A stretch of 62,674 bases of DNA, taken from assembly GCA_964437365.1 (NCBI GenBank), contig CAYTGM010000028.1, positions 1 to 62,674 of the forward strand, given 5' to 3'. Of this stretch, positions 44,670-52,702 are shown in pieces (position 1 is the stretch's first letter; each line of letters opens with the position of its first letter). The translations under genes and the position numbers were made by a program. This DNA is from CAYTGM01 sp964437365 (GTDB lineage: Bacteria; Sumerlaeota; Sumerlaeia; SLMS01). The notes under the pieces were generated by a model. It worked only from the letters and a program-made list of their open reading frames with translations. It was not told where the DNA came from and did no database searches.

Positions 44670-44988
44670 CCCATGTACGCCGGAAGAGTTGCACGACCGG
44701 TTATCGAAAAAAGAAACTCCCATCCTGCTTGATGTCCGCGAAGACGAGGAGTGGGATATCTGCCATTTTGAGAATGCTCTCCATGTGCCAATGGGAGACA
44801 TTCCTTCACGGTTGCAGGATCTGGATAAATATGCAGAGGATGAAATCATTGTCTACTGCCACCACGGAATACGTTCGGCAAATGTCCAGAATTACCTGAC
44901 ACAACAGGGTTTCACAAATGTTAGAAACCTGACGGGTGGTATAGATGCCTACGCAATCAGGGTCGATCCCGAGATGAAAAGGTATTAG
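44656..44988 (+). CDS. Rhodanese-like sulfurtransferase
   Basis: This is a single rhodanese domain of 110 residues with ILLDVREDEEWDICHFENAL and the active-site loop VYCHHGIRSANV (catalytic cysteine), ending FTNVRNLTGGIDAYAIRVD. I choose ATG 44656, which has AGGAG upstream, within the end of the M14 gene. The next gene, eight bases downstream, is a molybdoenzyme; rhodaneses can move sulfur for cofactor or thiolation chemistry, so a link is possible but not shown. Confidence 0.93.
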   Translation: MSMPDPCTPEELHDRLSKKETPILLDVREDEEWDICHFENALHVPMGDIPSRLQDLDKYAEDEIIVYCHHGIRSANVQNYLTQQGFTNVRNLTGGIDAYAIRVDPEMKRY

Positions 44989-44996
44989 GTTTCCTC

Positions 44997-45608
44997 ATGT
45001 CTATTTTCAAAGAGTTCGAAAAAGACAACAAAGAACAAAATGTGCGTGTTCCCCCCGGACAGACTTTGACAAAAGGCTTTCCGGTGCTGACCTATGGTCA
45101 AACACCGAATATCCAGAACGAGGAATGGAGTTGCTTTGTGAGAGGTGAGGGGTTGAAGGCCTTCACGATCGACTTCGAAGATCTCTTGTCGCTCAAACAG
45201 GTGGAAGTAACCTGTGATATTCACTGCGTGACGCGCTGGTCGAAATTAGATACCACATGGAAAGGTGTTCCCTTCACGGAAGTTCTCCGACTCATTGAAG
45301 AGAAGAGTGGTCCGCTGGACAAGTCGTTCACCCATGTGATGCAGCACGCCTCCGGCGGCTATACAACGAACACAACACTGGAAACATTACTTGAAGAAAA
45401 CGTTCTGATTGCCCATACATATAATGATGCCCCCTTGCCTGCTGAACACGGCGGTCCGGTGCGTATGGTTGTTCCACGTTACTATTTCTGGAAAAGCGCC
45501 AAATGGCTTTCAGGCTTTGAATTCATGAAAAAAGACCGCCCGGGATTCTGGGAAAGATACGGTTACCACAACCAGGGAGACCCCTGGACAGAAGAAAGGT
45601 TTTCTTGA
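44997..45608 (+). CDS. Sulfite oxidase-like molybdopterin oxidoreductase (YedY/SUOX type)
   Basis: The 203-residue protein is a compact sulfite-oxidase-fold molybdenum-cofactor domain. The molybdenum-coordinating cysteine lies in CDIHCVTRWSKLD, followed by WKGVPFTEVL, and the cofactor-binding PLPAEHGGPVRMVVPRYYFW. The ending is WERYGYHNQGDPW. Unlike MsrP/YedY there is no Tat signal, so it should be cytosolic. Its natural substrate is unknown for this short subgroup. The larC-like gene follows at once. Confidence 0.93.
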   Translation: MSIFKEFEKDNKEQNVRVPPGQTLTKGFPVLTYGQTPNIQNEEWSCFVRGEGLKAFTIDFEDLLSLKQVEVTCDIHCVTRWSKLDTTWKGVPFTEVLRLIEEKSGPLDKSFTHVMQHASGGYTTNTTLETLLEENVLIAHTYNDAPLPAEHGGPVRMVVPRYYFWKSAKWLSGFEFMKKDRPGFWERYGYHNQGDPWTEERFS

Positions 45609-45610
45609 GC

Positions 45611-46528
45611 ATGTCACACGATCATGACCATCATCATCACCACCATCACGAAGCAAAGCCGGACAGGCTGGAGCCGATCCTGTATATAGATCCCTATGCA
45701 GGAGCTTCTGGCGACATGTTCCTTGGCGCCTTCGTCGATCTGGGCGTCTCTTTCAGCGACCTGAGGGAAGGATTGAAGTCATTAGATATCAAGGGCTTTG
45801 ATCTTAGAAAAGAAGAAAGCAAAAGACACAGTATCGCCTGTACGAAAGTCCATGTGGATGTTGAAGATATACCGCACCCCCACCGTCACGTTGGAGACTT
45901 GCTTGAAATCATTGATCGTGCAGACCTGCCACAAAGGGTCAAAGAAAGGTCAGCTCGTGTTTTGATCAAGTTGGCCCAGGCAGAGTCGGCAGCCCACCGG
46001 GCTCCCATCGAAAAGGTTCATCTGCATGAGGTGGGAGGACTTGATTGTCTGGTTGATGTAGTAGGAACCTGCCTTTGCCTCGAGCAGATTCATGTACACG
46101 AGATCGTTACAGCTCCGGTCAGTGTTGGAAGCGGACTTGTGGGGTGCGCTCATGGCAGGATGCCTGTACCTGCACCGGGGACCCTGGCGATCCTGGAAGG
46201 AATTCCTCTACGGCGGACGAGTCATAACGGTGAGATGACAACCCCAACAGGAGCGGCGCTTATATCGACTCTGGCGATTGCCACTTGGGAGCCCTTCTCC
46301 TTTGTCTCGGACAAGGTGGGATACGGGGCTGGAACAAAGGACAAACAGGATATTGCCAACATGCTTCGACTCGTGCTGGGACGAACGAACAGTCGCTTCC
46401 TGCAGGATCTGAGAAACGGAGCTGGAATGAAAGCGAAGGTGCCCCCGACACAATTAAACATTGCTGCAGAATCGGGTGGAACCGAAGCTTCTGGAAGACC
46501 AGAAGAAACTCACCATCATCACCACTGA
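45611..46528 (+). CDS. larC: LarC-like nickel-insertion protein, LarC1 domain only, with His-rich ends
   Basis: The product (about 305 residues from ATG 45611) matches the N-terminal domain of LarC (formerly DUF111), the enzyme that inserts nickel into the pincer cofactor of lactate racemase-type enzymes. Motifs are LYIDPYAGASGDMFLGAFVD, EKVHLHEVGGLDCLVDVVG, AHGRMPVPAPGTLAIL and EMTTPTGAALISTLA, ending with NMLRLVLG. A full LarC (about 400 residues) has a second domain, LarC2, which I find neither in frame nor in the next 120 bases in another frame. Histidine runs lie at both ends (HDHDHHHHHHH near residue 4 and HHHHH at the C-terminus), likely nickel-binding. LarA, LarB and LarE are not nearby. 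Confidence 0.85.
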   Translation: MSHDHDHHHHHHHEAKPDRLEPILYIDPYAGASGDMFLGAFVDLGVSFSDLREGLKSLDIKGFDLRKEESKRHSIACTKVHVDVEDIPHPHRHVGDLLEIIDRADLPQRVKERSARVLIKLAQAESAAHRAPIEKVHLHEVGGLDCLVDVVGTCLCLEQIHVHEIVTAPVSVGSGLVGCAHGRMPVPAPGTLAILEGIPLRRTSHNGEMTTPTGAALISTLAIATWEPFSFVSDKVGYGAGTKDKQDIANMLRLVLGRTNSRFLQDLRNGAGMKAKVPPTQLNIAAESGGTEASGRPEETHHHHH

Positions 46529-46646
46529 AACCGGAGGGCGGACATTGCGGTTCTTTCTTGATTTTGGAGCTCTTTTTAGTGGCATTTGGCTTGCACTAGC
46601 TGCCTCCAAGAGTGGATGATCGCTTGATACCAATGGGAGACACCCT

Positions 46647-47990
46647 ATGCGAAGACGTCCGAGTCATGCCAAAACCCTGTTAGTACTGGCTTTATCAGCC
46701 GGAATGACCTCAGTGGGAATGGCGCAGGAAAACCCGTTTGCTTCGGGGAATACGGCTGACAACTCAGCCTCTAATCCTTTTGCAAGTGGCGGTGAGTCCT
46801 CTAACTCTTCGAACCCCTTCGCACCTTCTGGCAATACAGGAAATGCGAGTTCTCCCTTCGCTCCAAGTTTTGGAGAAAATGAGGCTCCGGCTGCGGACAC
46901 CGGTAGCAGTACCTCCAATCCTTTTGCATCAGGCGACACAACTGGATCTCAACCCGCAAGTCCGTTCGGGTCTTCTACTACGACGCCAAGCGCACCTTCA
47001 AGTTCACCCTTTGGAGGTTCTACCAGTCAGGCTTCATCCTCCCCTGGTGCTGTGAATCCCTTTGCATCCTCATCAGACTCTGCTCCTTCAGCCCCCTCAG
47101 CGGACACATCAACTGCTGGATCAACGGGTGCTTCGGGAAGCGGAATCGCCGAATTATACCAATTCCGTTATGTCGCCAAGAAGCGCACTGACGGCGAGGT
47201 CGCTATTATTCGCAAGAGAATGAATAAGCAGGAAGCGGAAACCTTCGACCAGGATTTAAAGAATTATTATAATGAGTTAGCCCTTGCTGGAGAGCTCCCT
47301 AACTTTACCCCGGGCTCAACCAACACAAGTGCTGACGAGTGGGCCCAGTGGATGGCGTATTCCAATCAGCTGATGCTGTGGTCAAGATACTGCCGAGACG
47401 TTGTTCTTATCGGCAGCGACTATGAGTTCGACCCAAATACAGATATTCAGTGGCCCGGTACGCCGCAGGCTGCCGAAACAGAAACTCAAGGTGGCCGCCC
47501 TCAGGCTCCTGAACTGATTATTAATGAGAATCGCTCTCTCGATGATCAAGCAGCGGATTTCCTTCCTGTACCAGACACACGTGGCGGCGGGCAAGGTGGC
47601 CAGGGAACAGTTATTGACCCCGAGCAGATGAACGACGTTGCCAAGGGTATTTACAATGACTTCCTCTATGAACTGCGTGCCTATGAAGAAGATCAGGTCA
47701 TGTTCATGAGAGATCTGAAACAAAGCCTTGATAACCGCGAATCAAAGCGTCTTGCCTACGAAGACTGGAAAGAGTCTCGCAGAGAACAGGTGCATGAATA
47801 TGTACTTGAGTGGGGACGCCGATACAGTGGTCAGGTACTAACGATTGCAGGGGTGCGCTATGAGCTTTATCGCCCTGGCAATGTTCCTTCGCAGGTTCCA
47901 CGCGGTACAAATGTTGTCGTTACGGATTTCGACATTACACCCTACGACCTGCTAAACGACGACGGGACACTTCGAGGTCCCGCCCAGTAA
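46647..47990 (+). CDS. Secreted NPFA-repeat protein of unknown function
   Basis: I do not recognise this 447-residue protein. A signal peptide (LLVLALSAGMTSVGMAQ) is followed by about 140 residues of Ser/Gly/Thr-rich sequence containing eight NPFA/SPFA/SPFG repeats at irregular 12-25 residue spacing. The C-terminal 300 residues are a folded-looking domain rich in aromatic and charged residues (LYQFRYVAKKRTDGEV, EWAQWMAYSNQLMLWSRYC, RLAYEDWKESRREQVHEY). The repeats could be a disordered spacer to the surface or a binding motif. It is preceded by GGGAGA and stands after larC with a gap of 118 bases. Confidence 0.8.
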   Translation: MRRRPSHAKTLLVLALSAGMTSVGMAQENPFASGNTADNSASNPFASGGESSNSSNPFAPSGNTGNASSPFAPSFGENEAPAADTGSSTSNPFASGDTTGSQPASPFGSSTTTPSAPSSSPFGGSTSQASSSPGAVNPFASSSDSAPSAPSADTSTAGSTGASGSGIAELYQFRYVAKKRTDGEVAIIRKRMNKQEAETFDQDLKNYYNELALAGELPNFTPGSTNTSADEWAQWMAYSNQLMLWSRYCRDVVLIGSDYEFDPNTDIQWPGTPQAAETETQGGRPQAPELIINENRSLDDQAADFLPVPDTRGGGQGGQGTVIDPEQMNDVAKGIYNDFLYELRAYEEDQVMFMRDLKQSLDNRESKRLAYEDWKESRREQVHEYVLEWGRRYSGQVLTIAGVRYELYRPGNVPSQVPRGTNVVVTDFDITPYDLLNDDGTLRGPAQ

Positions 47991-48104
47991 GAGTTTTTTC
48001 TCTCTGACAAAAAGCAATGATTGACCTCTGGCCTCAAAGGCTATTGTCCTGATCTTTGTCTATGCACTAAGGTGCATAAAAACCCCCAGCGAGTTTAGAT
48101 TTAG

Positions 48105-48617
48105 ATGGCAGATATTGAAGACGAAGAAGGATATCACTGGGATGACAGTGATCCTATTGGAGACGATGATGAGGACGTCCTTGAGGTCGATCTGGATCTC
48201 GAGGAATGTAGCATCGAAGAAGCCCTTGAAATAACAGAGGAATTGACAGAGACAGGAGAGTCCATTCAGGCGATCCGCATCTGGAGAGAGATTGCAGATA
48301 GACTTTCTGACGATCCTCAGGCTTCGTACCACCATGCATATGCCTGTTTTTGTTACCTGACAGATGAAGCGGACGACGAGTTTGAGTTCACACCGGAATC
48401 CGAACAACAGGCCATACTTGAAGAAGGCATCAGCCGGATTGAAGAAGCACTTTCAAGTGACCCTGACAATACGACCTATATCAATCTTTCTGGGATGTTC
48501 TATAAGAATTCCGGAGATCTTCAAACAGCACTCGATCTTTTTCGCCTGTCATTAGAGGCGAACGAGGATCAGGAAGAGATCCAGGTTCTGGTAGATCAGC
48601 TTGAGGATCAGGTATAG
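48105..48617 (+). CDS. Acidic TPR-like protein
   Basis: The 170-residue protein is strongly acidic at its N-terminus (about 40 residues rich in Asp/Glu). It is followed by helical repeats that resemble tetratricopeptide repeats: LTETGESIQAIRIWREIADR, then a central helical pair, then LSGMFYKNSGDLQTALDLFR. No signal peptide is seen, so it is probably a cytosolic scaffold; the partner is unknown. The next gene begins 25 bases downstream. Confidence 0.8.
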   Translation: MADIEDEEGYHWDDSDPIGDDDEDVLEVDLDLEECSIEEALEITEELTETGESIQAIRIWREIADRLSDDPQASYHHAYACFCYLTDEADDEFEFTPESEQQAILEEGISRIEEALSSDPDNTTYINLSGMFYKNSGDLQTALDLFRLSLEANEDQEEIQVLVDQLEDQV

Positions 48618-48642
48618 ACAGCCTCTTCCACCTGGTCCACCC

Positions 48643-48963
48643 ATGACTGAAAAAGACGACAAAGAAAACATCACACCTCCTGAAGATGTCTGTGTCTGTT
48701 TTCATGTTCCGGCGCATAAACTGGCGAAGTTTGTTCGATTGAATAAGCCCCGGTTCAGTTCGCAGCTGTCTGAATGTTATGGTGCTGGCACGGGATGTGG
48801 CTGGTGTATTCCTTTCCTGGAGAAGATTTTCGAACAGATCTCGGAGAATCCGGAATGCGTTCCTGATTTGGGGATCAGTCGCGATGAGTATCTGAAGCGG
48901 CGAAAGGAATATCACAAGAAAATCAACAGCAGTCGGATGAAGGATGAGCGTGAGGAAGGCTGA
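48643..48963 (+). CDS. BFD-like [2Fe-2S] protein
   Basis: The product (106 residues from ATG 48643) carries the bacterioferritin-associated-ferredoxin type [2Fe-2S] site: VCVCFHVPAHKLAKFV, then CYGAGTGCGWCIPFLEKIF, giving the expected C-x-C and C-x4-C-x2-C arrangement. BFD domains receive or donate electrons, for example in iron release or as modules of larger enzymes. The C-terminal 45 residues are charged and helical. A longer start at TTG 48601 would overlap the TPR gene and is less likely. Confidence 0.8.
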   Translation: MTEKDDKENITPPEDVCVCFHVPAHKLAKFVRLNKPRFSSQLSECYGAGTGCGWCIPFLEKIFEQISENPECVPDLGISRDEYLKRRKEYHKKINSSRMKDEREEG

Positions 48964-49015
48964 GGTGAGGGAAAGGGAAAACAACCAAAGTTGTTCGTTT
49001 TTGATTATTCCTGAG

Positions 49016-49031
49016 GCTTAATTGATTAAGC
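49016..49031. promoter_or_regulatory. Putative LacI-type operator (site 4, PHP-like secreted protein)
   Basis: The sequence GCTTAATTGATTAAGC, extended by one G/C pair, is an 18-bp inverted repeat with 8-base arms and TG centre. It lies 68 bases upstream of ATG 49100. Reversed, it equals site 1 at 20990 exactly over 16 bases. It is 25 kb from the lacI gene. Confidence 0.72.
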
Positions 49032-49099
49032 CTTGCCCAACCAATCACATACAATCATGTTCAATCGTCCTAAACGAAAAAACTTTGGAGGATTGACTT

Positions 49100-52000
49100 A
49101 TGATGACCTCTTACCCTGGTCGTCTCATTACCACTCTCTTTTTCAGCTCGTTCATCACTCTCACCTCATCTCAGGGCTTTGCACAGAAGGGTACCACCCA
49201 CGAGCAAGGCTCATGCATCTGCCATCCCAACTTTCATGATCTGAAGCCAAATAGCGAGAAGGTTCGGAATCTGAACAACAACACGATGCAGACCCGCGGC
49301 AATGCCGCTCAAAACGAAGTGGCTACATATTACTATGACCTCTTCACGTCTGTTACCTACGAAGCACCTCTCAGAATCCAGCAAAGATTATTAGACGCAG
49401 CACAGCAGAACCATGATTTCTTCATGAATTTCGTTGGTGCGCCCAACTATACAGACCTGATGAATTTAAACAATTCGGTTCTGAACGAACTGCGTGCTGA
49501 GATGCACACGGTATCTGTTAACTGGCAAAACGGAAACGTCGTTCGATTCGGAAACACGTCAACGATTCCTGTCGCCCGGGGTCTTCATAGAGGGGTTCTG
49601 GTAGACATATTGAATTCGACGTCCAACACGATTACCCTCAGCGTTGGCTTTTCAGGAAACACGAGTTTCGGAAACCCTCAAGTTACAATAGCTCCTGGAC
49701 AAACGCGTACAGTCATGACAAGCATCTATACAGGGTCGACTGGAAATCAGAATACAACGCTCAATCTTTCTCAGATTAATGGCGGTGCTTCACGTTCACT
49801 TGCTGTCAATATCTCATCATCAGCGCCGGCAACGATCGTTGGCACAATAATGGACCAGGATGATAATACAGTGTCCCCTGGTCGTATATGGGCAAATGGC
49901 CCAGACAACCAGTTAAGAGTCGGGACTGAGTTTGCGAATAACTCTACTCTGACAAACAAGCCAACCATCAATTTCCCAGGAAGACAGCGGCTTTATTCCA
50001 TGCCCTTCTTCTACAGCGATGGAACTTTCGAGGTGATGGTTCCAGCCGGGTCGGTGGAACTCACGTTGGAAAGGGGACCTGAACACCCTCTTGTTAATCA
50101 AACTGTCAATGTCAGCCCGGGGCAAACACTTCAGGTAAACCTGCAGTCGAGTCGCGTTTACAACATGAAGCAGCTTGGCTGGTATTCTGGAGATACGCAT
50201 ATACATTGGGCGAAGAACTGGTGGAGCGAGAACGAGGATCTGACTCTTCTCGATATGGTCATGCGCGCAGAAGACCTGAGGGTTGCCAACAACCTTCTAT
50301 TATACCAGCACCAGGATTCTCCACAATCGCCTTTCATTAAACCAGATCAGGCTCCTATGGGACCTGTGCCCGGCTATAGTGGATCTAAAGACTATCATAT
50401 TCAAATGGCAGAAGAGTACCGTAACGACTTTATGTATGGTCATATTAATCTGCTTGGAATCACGGAACGGGTAGAGCCCGTGGCAACGGGTCAGGGAAGT
50501 GGTGGCCCTGCGGGCACCCTCGATTATCCTACGAATAAAACGGCAATCGATCAAGCACGCGCAATGGGCGGGATCAATGTCGAGGCTCACGGGCTTGGGC
50601 ATCCGAACGCGTCTTATGTTGTAGCGAACGTGGCTCATGATATTGCTGACACAATCGACCAGTTACCTCCCGAAGATTACTATGATTTTCTGAATGCAGG
50701 CTTCAAGATCGGTCTGAGTAATGGAAGTGACCACCCGGCTCGTCTCGCAGGAGAAGCGAGAGTCTATACAAAAGTAGATGGCCCTTTCACCTATGAAAAG
50801 TGGTTGGACGGAATGCGCAATGGTCGGACCTTTACAACGTCAGGCCCCTTGCTTTTTCTCAATGTCAATGGAGCCGAGATAGGTGAAGAAATCTGTGCAA
50901 GTCAGAACTCAAACCTGACAGTAACAGCAACGGCGTATTCGCGCTACCCTATCGGTAATTTCCAGATCGTCAGCAACGGAACCATCATTCACGATGTCGA
51001 CGTCGCCGGCAACTCATACCAGACGACGATCAATGTTCCAGCTAACGAAGCGAAGTGGTTCGTTGCCCGTTGCTCTCAAACAAACAACTTTAATGTTTTG
51101 AAGAGAGCTAACACTGCTCATACGAGTGCCGTTTACGTAAGTGTGAACGGAAAGAGAGCTTATCGACAGAGCTCGGTTCAGCGCTGGATCAATCTGTTAA
51201 ATCAGCAGGCATCATACATGTGGGATAATGGTGTCTATGCGAACAACAATCAGCGTCTGGAAGCCACCGATCACATGTTGTCGGCTGTCTCGATCTATCA
51301 GGATATCATCAATGCGGGAGGTATGGCGGCTGACTGCTCTGGCAATTTGATTGAAGCGGGTGGGCCTTCACTGCAGATAACCTCACCTCTCTCATCCGGG
51401 ACACAGAATATTTCTGGTATTGGGTCTTATCCATACAGCCAGGTGGAACTGATTAGAAACGGTAATGTTGAAGCCACGACTCAAGCAGATCAGGCCGGGG
51501 GATTTAACTTCTGGAACATCACGTTGTCATCGGGGGATGAAGTTCATTTACAGCAACAGGAAACTTTTGACTTCGGAAACGGTTCAAGTGGTAGTGATGG
51601 ATGGTTCAATACGAACACGGGTGCAGCGAACCTGTCTTTCAACAACGGCATTGCGAACCTTACAATCAATAGCCCGAACGGATATGCTGCGTTGGCCAAT
51701 ACCAGCCTTGGTCACAGCAACGGGAACTTCCCAAGTGCAGGCACCGGCCACCCTTCAGCATCACTACGCGTTCTCGAAGTGAGGTTGAGAAACCCAGGGA
51801 CAACAAACCGAATCTATATCGGAACAAACGATGGAGTGACGGGCCCTCCCCAAAGCTATGTCCCTATGGACATTTCCCCAAACAGCAACCAGTATATAAC
51901 TTACCAGTTTCCTTTGACGAATAATCCCGGAGGGAAACTTCCCGTGGGGAGTCGCAATTTCTGGCTCTTACTTCTTCCTCAAGGTGCAACCAGTGGAGAC

Positions 52001-52582
52001 ACGATTTCTTTCGATTACATCCGGGTTCGTGAATACCTGGACTACCACTTTGAGAACAATGGCGACCTGATGGGATGGTGGGCTCTTAATGGTTTCTCCA
52101 GCGGTCTGAATGTCATCAATGGGTCTTTGAATGCGACGACCAGCGGAGGCTCTAACAGGCTGGCGATGTATATGCCTCCAACTGATATCGACACACAGTA
52201 TTTCAATACCTTTGAAGTCGGTGTACAGAATAGTGCTCCCGGTGCTTTTCAGGATATTCTTGAATGGGCAGACAGGGCAGGAACTGGTTTTGGAGCTTCT
52301 CCGCCGAACTACAACACCGTTTCTTACTCGGCGAATGGGAACTACCAGGTTCTCACACATGACTTGATTGATGGGGCCAATGGGTTAACCTGGGGAGCTC
52401 ATCCAACCAGTAAGACCTTTATCTACAGTCCTGCTGACGGGGCCTCGAGTGGTTCGTCCGTCTCAATCGATTATCTTCGCATGAGATCAAAACACTACTA
52501 TGGACCTTCTGCTGTAACCACCGTGAATGGTTCCAGATCAGAAGTTCCCGAAACCTCACTTGAAGACTGGTGGATATATTAA
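49100..52582 (+). CDS. Large secreted CehA/PHP-like metallohydrolase with C-terminal Ig and beta-sandwich modules
   Basis: The 1160-residue protein starts at ATG 49100 (GGAGG nine bases upstream) with a signal peptide (LITTLFFSSFITLTSSQGFAQ). The middle, about residues 360-620, resembles the CehA/McbA group of PHP-type metallohydrolases: GDTHIHWAKNWW, GHINLLGITE, INVEAHGLGHPN, GLSNGSDHPARLAGEARVY and NGRTFTTSGPL, with several likely metal-binding histidines. From about residue 754 the protein has an Ig-like domain and two beta-sandwich modules, then SLEDWWIY, the same order as the secreted protein at 21.5 kb. The N-terminal region (25-350) has further beta domains. The operator 68 bases upstream links it to the sugar regulon. 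The substrate is unknown. Confidence 0.82.
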   Translation: MMTSYPGRLITTLFFSSFITLTSSQGFAQKGTTHEQGSCICHPNFHDLKPNSEKVRNLNNNTMQTRGNAAQNEVATYYYDLFTSVTYEAPLRIQQRLLDAAQQNHDFFMNFVGAPNYTDLMNLNNSVLNELRAEMHTVSVNWQNGNVVRFGNTSTIPVARGLHRGVLVDILNSTSNTITLSVGFSGNTSFGNPQVTIAPGQTRTVMTSIYTGSTGNQNTTLNLSQINGGASRSLAVNISSSAPATIVGTIMDQDDNTVSPGRIWANGPDNQLRVGTEFANNSTLTNKPTINFPGRQRLYSMPFFYSDGTFEVMVPAGSVELTLERGPEHPLVNQTVNVSPGQTLQVNLQSSRVYNMKQLGWYSGDTHIHWAKNWWSENEDLTLLDMVMRAEDLRVANNLLLYQHQDSPQSPFIKPDQAPMGPVPGYSGSKDYHIQMAEEYRNDFMYGHINLLGITERVEPVATGQGSGGPAGTLDYPTNKTAIDQARAMGGINVEAHGLGHPNASYVVANVAHDIADTIDQLPPEDYYDFLNAGFKIGLSNGSDHPARLAGEARVYTKVDGPFTYEKWLDGMRNGRTFTTSGPLLFLNVNGAEIGEEICASQNSNLTVTATAYSRYPIGNFQIVSNGTIIHDVDVAGNSYQTTINVPANEAKWFVARCSQTNNFNVLKRANTAHTSAVYVSVNGKRAYRQSSVQRWINLLNQQASYMWDNGVYANNNQRLEATDHMLSAVSIYQDIINAGGMAADCSGNLIEAGGPSLQITSPLSSGTQNISGIGSYPYSQVELIRNGNVEATTQADQAGGFNFWNITLSSGDEVHLQQQETFDFGNGSSGSDGWFNTNTGAANLSFNNGIANLTINSPNGYAALANTSLGHSNGNFPSAGTGHPSASLRVLEVRLRNPGTTNRIYIGTNDGVTGPPQSYVPMDISPNSNQYITYQFPLTNNPGGKLPVGSRNFWLLLLPQGATSGDTISFDYIRVREYLDYHFENNGDLMGWWALNGFSSGLNVINGSLNATTSGGSNRLAMYMPPTDIDTQYFNTFEVGVQNSAPGAFQDILEWADRAGTGFGASPPNYNTVSYSANGNYQVLTHDLIDGANGLTWGAHPTSKTFIYSPADGASSGSSVSIDYLRMRSKHYYGPSAVTTVNGSRSEVPETSLEDWWIY

Positions 52583-52606
52583 CCCAGGCTAGCATGGTTT
52601 CTTTCG

Positions 52607-52647
52607 GACTGGAGGTTTGATATCAGGCCTCCAGTCTTTTGCGTTTT
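52607..52647 (+). terminator. Intrinsic terminator after the PHP-like gene
   Basis: Arms GACTGGAGG and CCTCCAGTC (52607-52636, 12-base loop) are followed by TTTTGCGTTTT. It ends the transcription unit of the PHP-like secreted gene 25 bases after the stop codon and separates it from the glycosyltransferases. Confidence 0.9.
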
Positions 52648-52702
52648 AATGAATCCATGATCCTTCCTTGCCCATCTGAATTCAAATCATTTTGATGACT
52701 TC

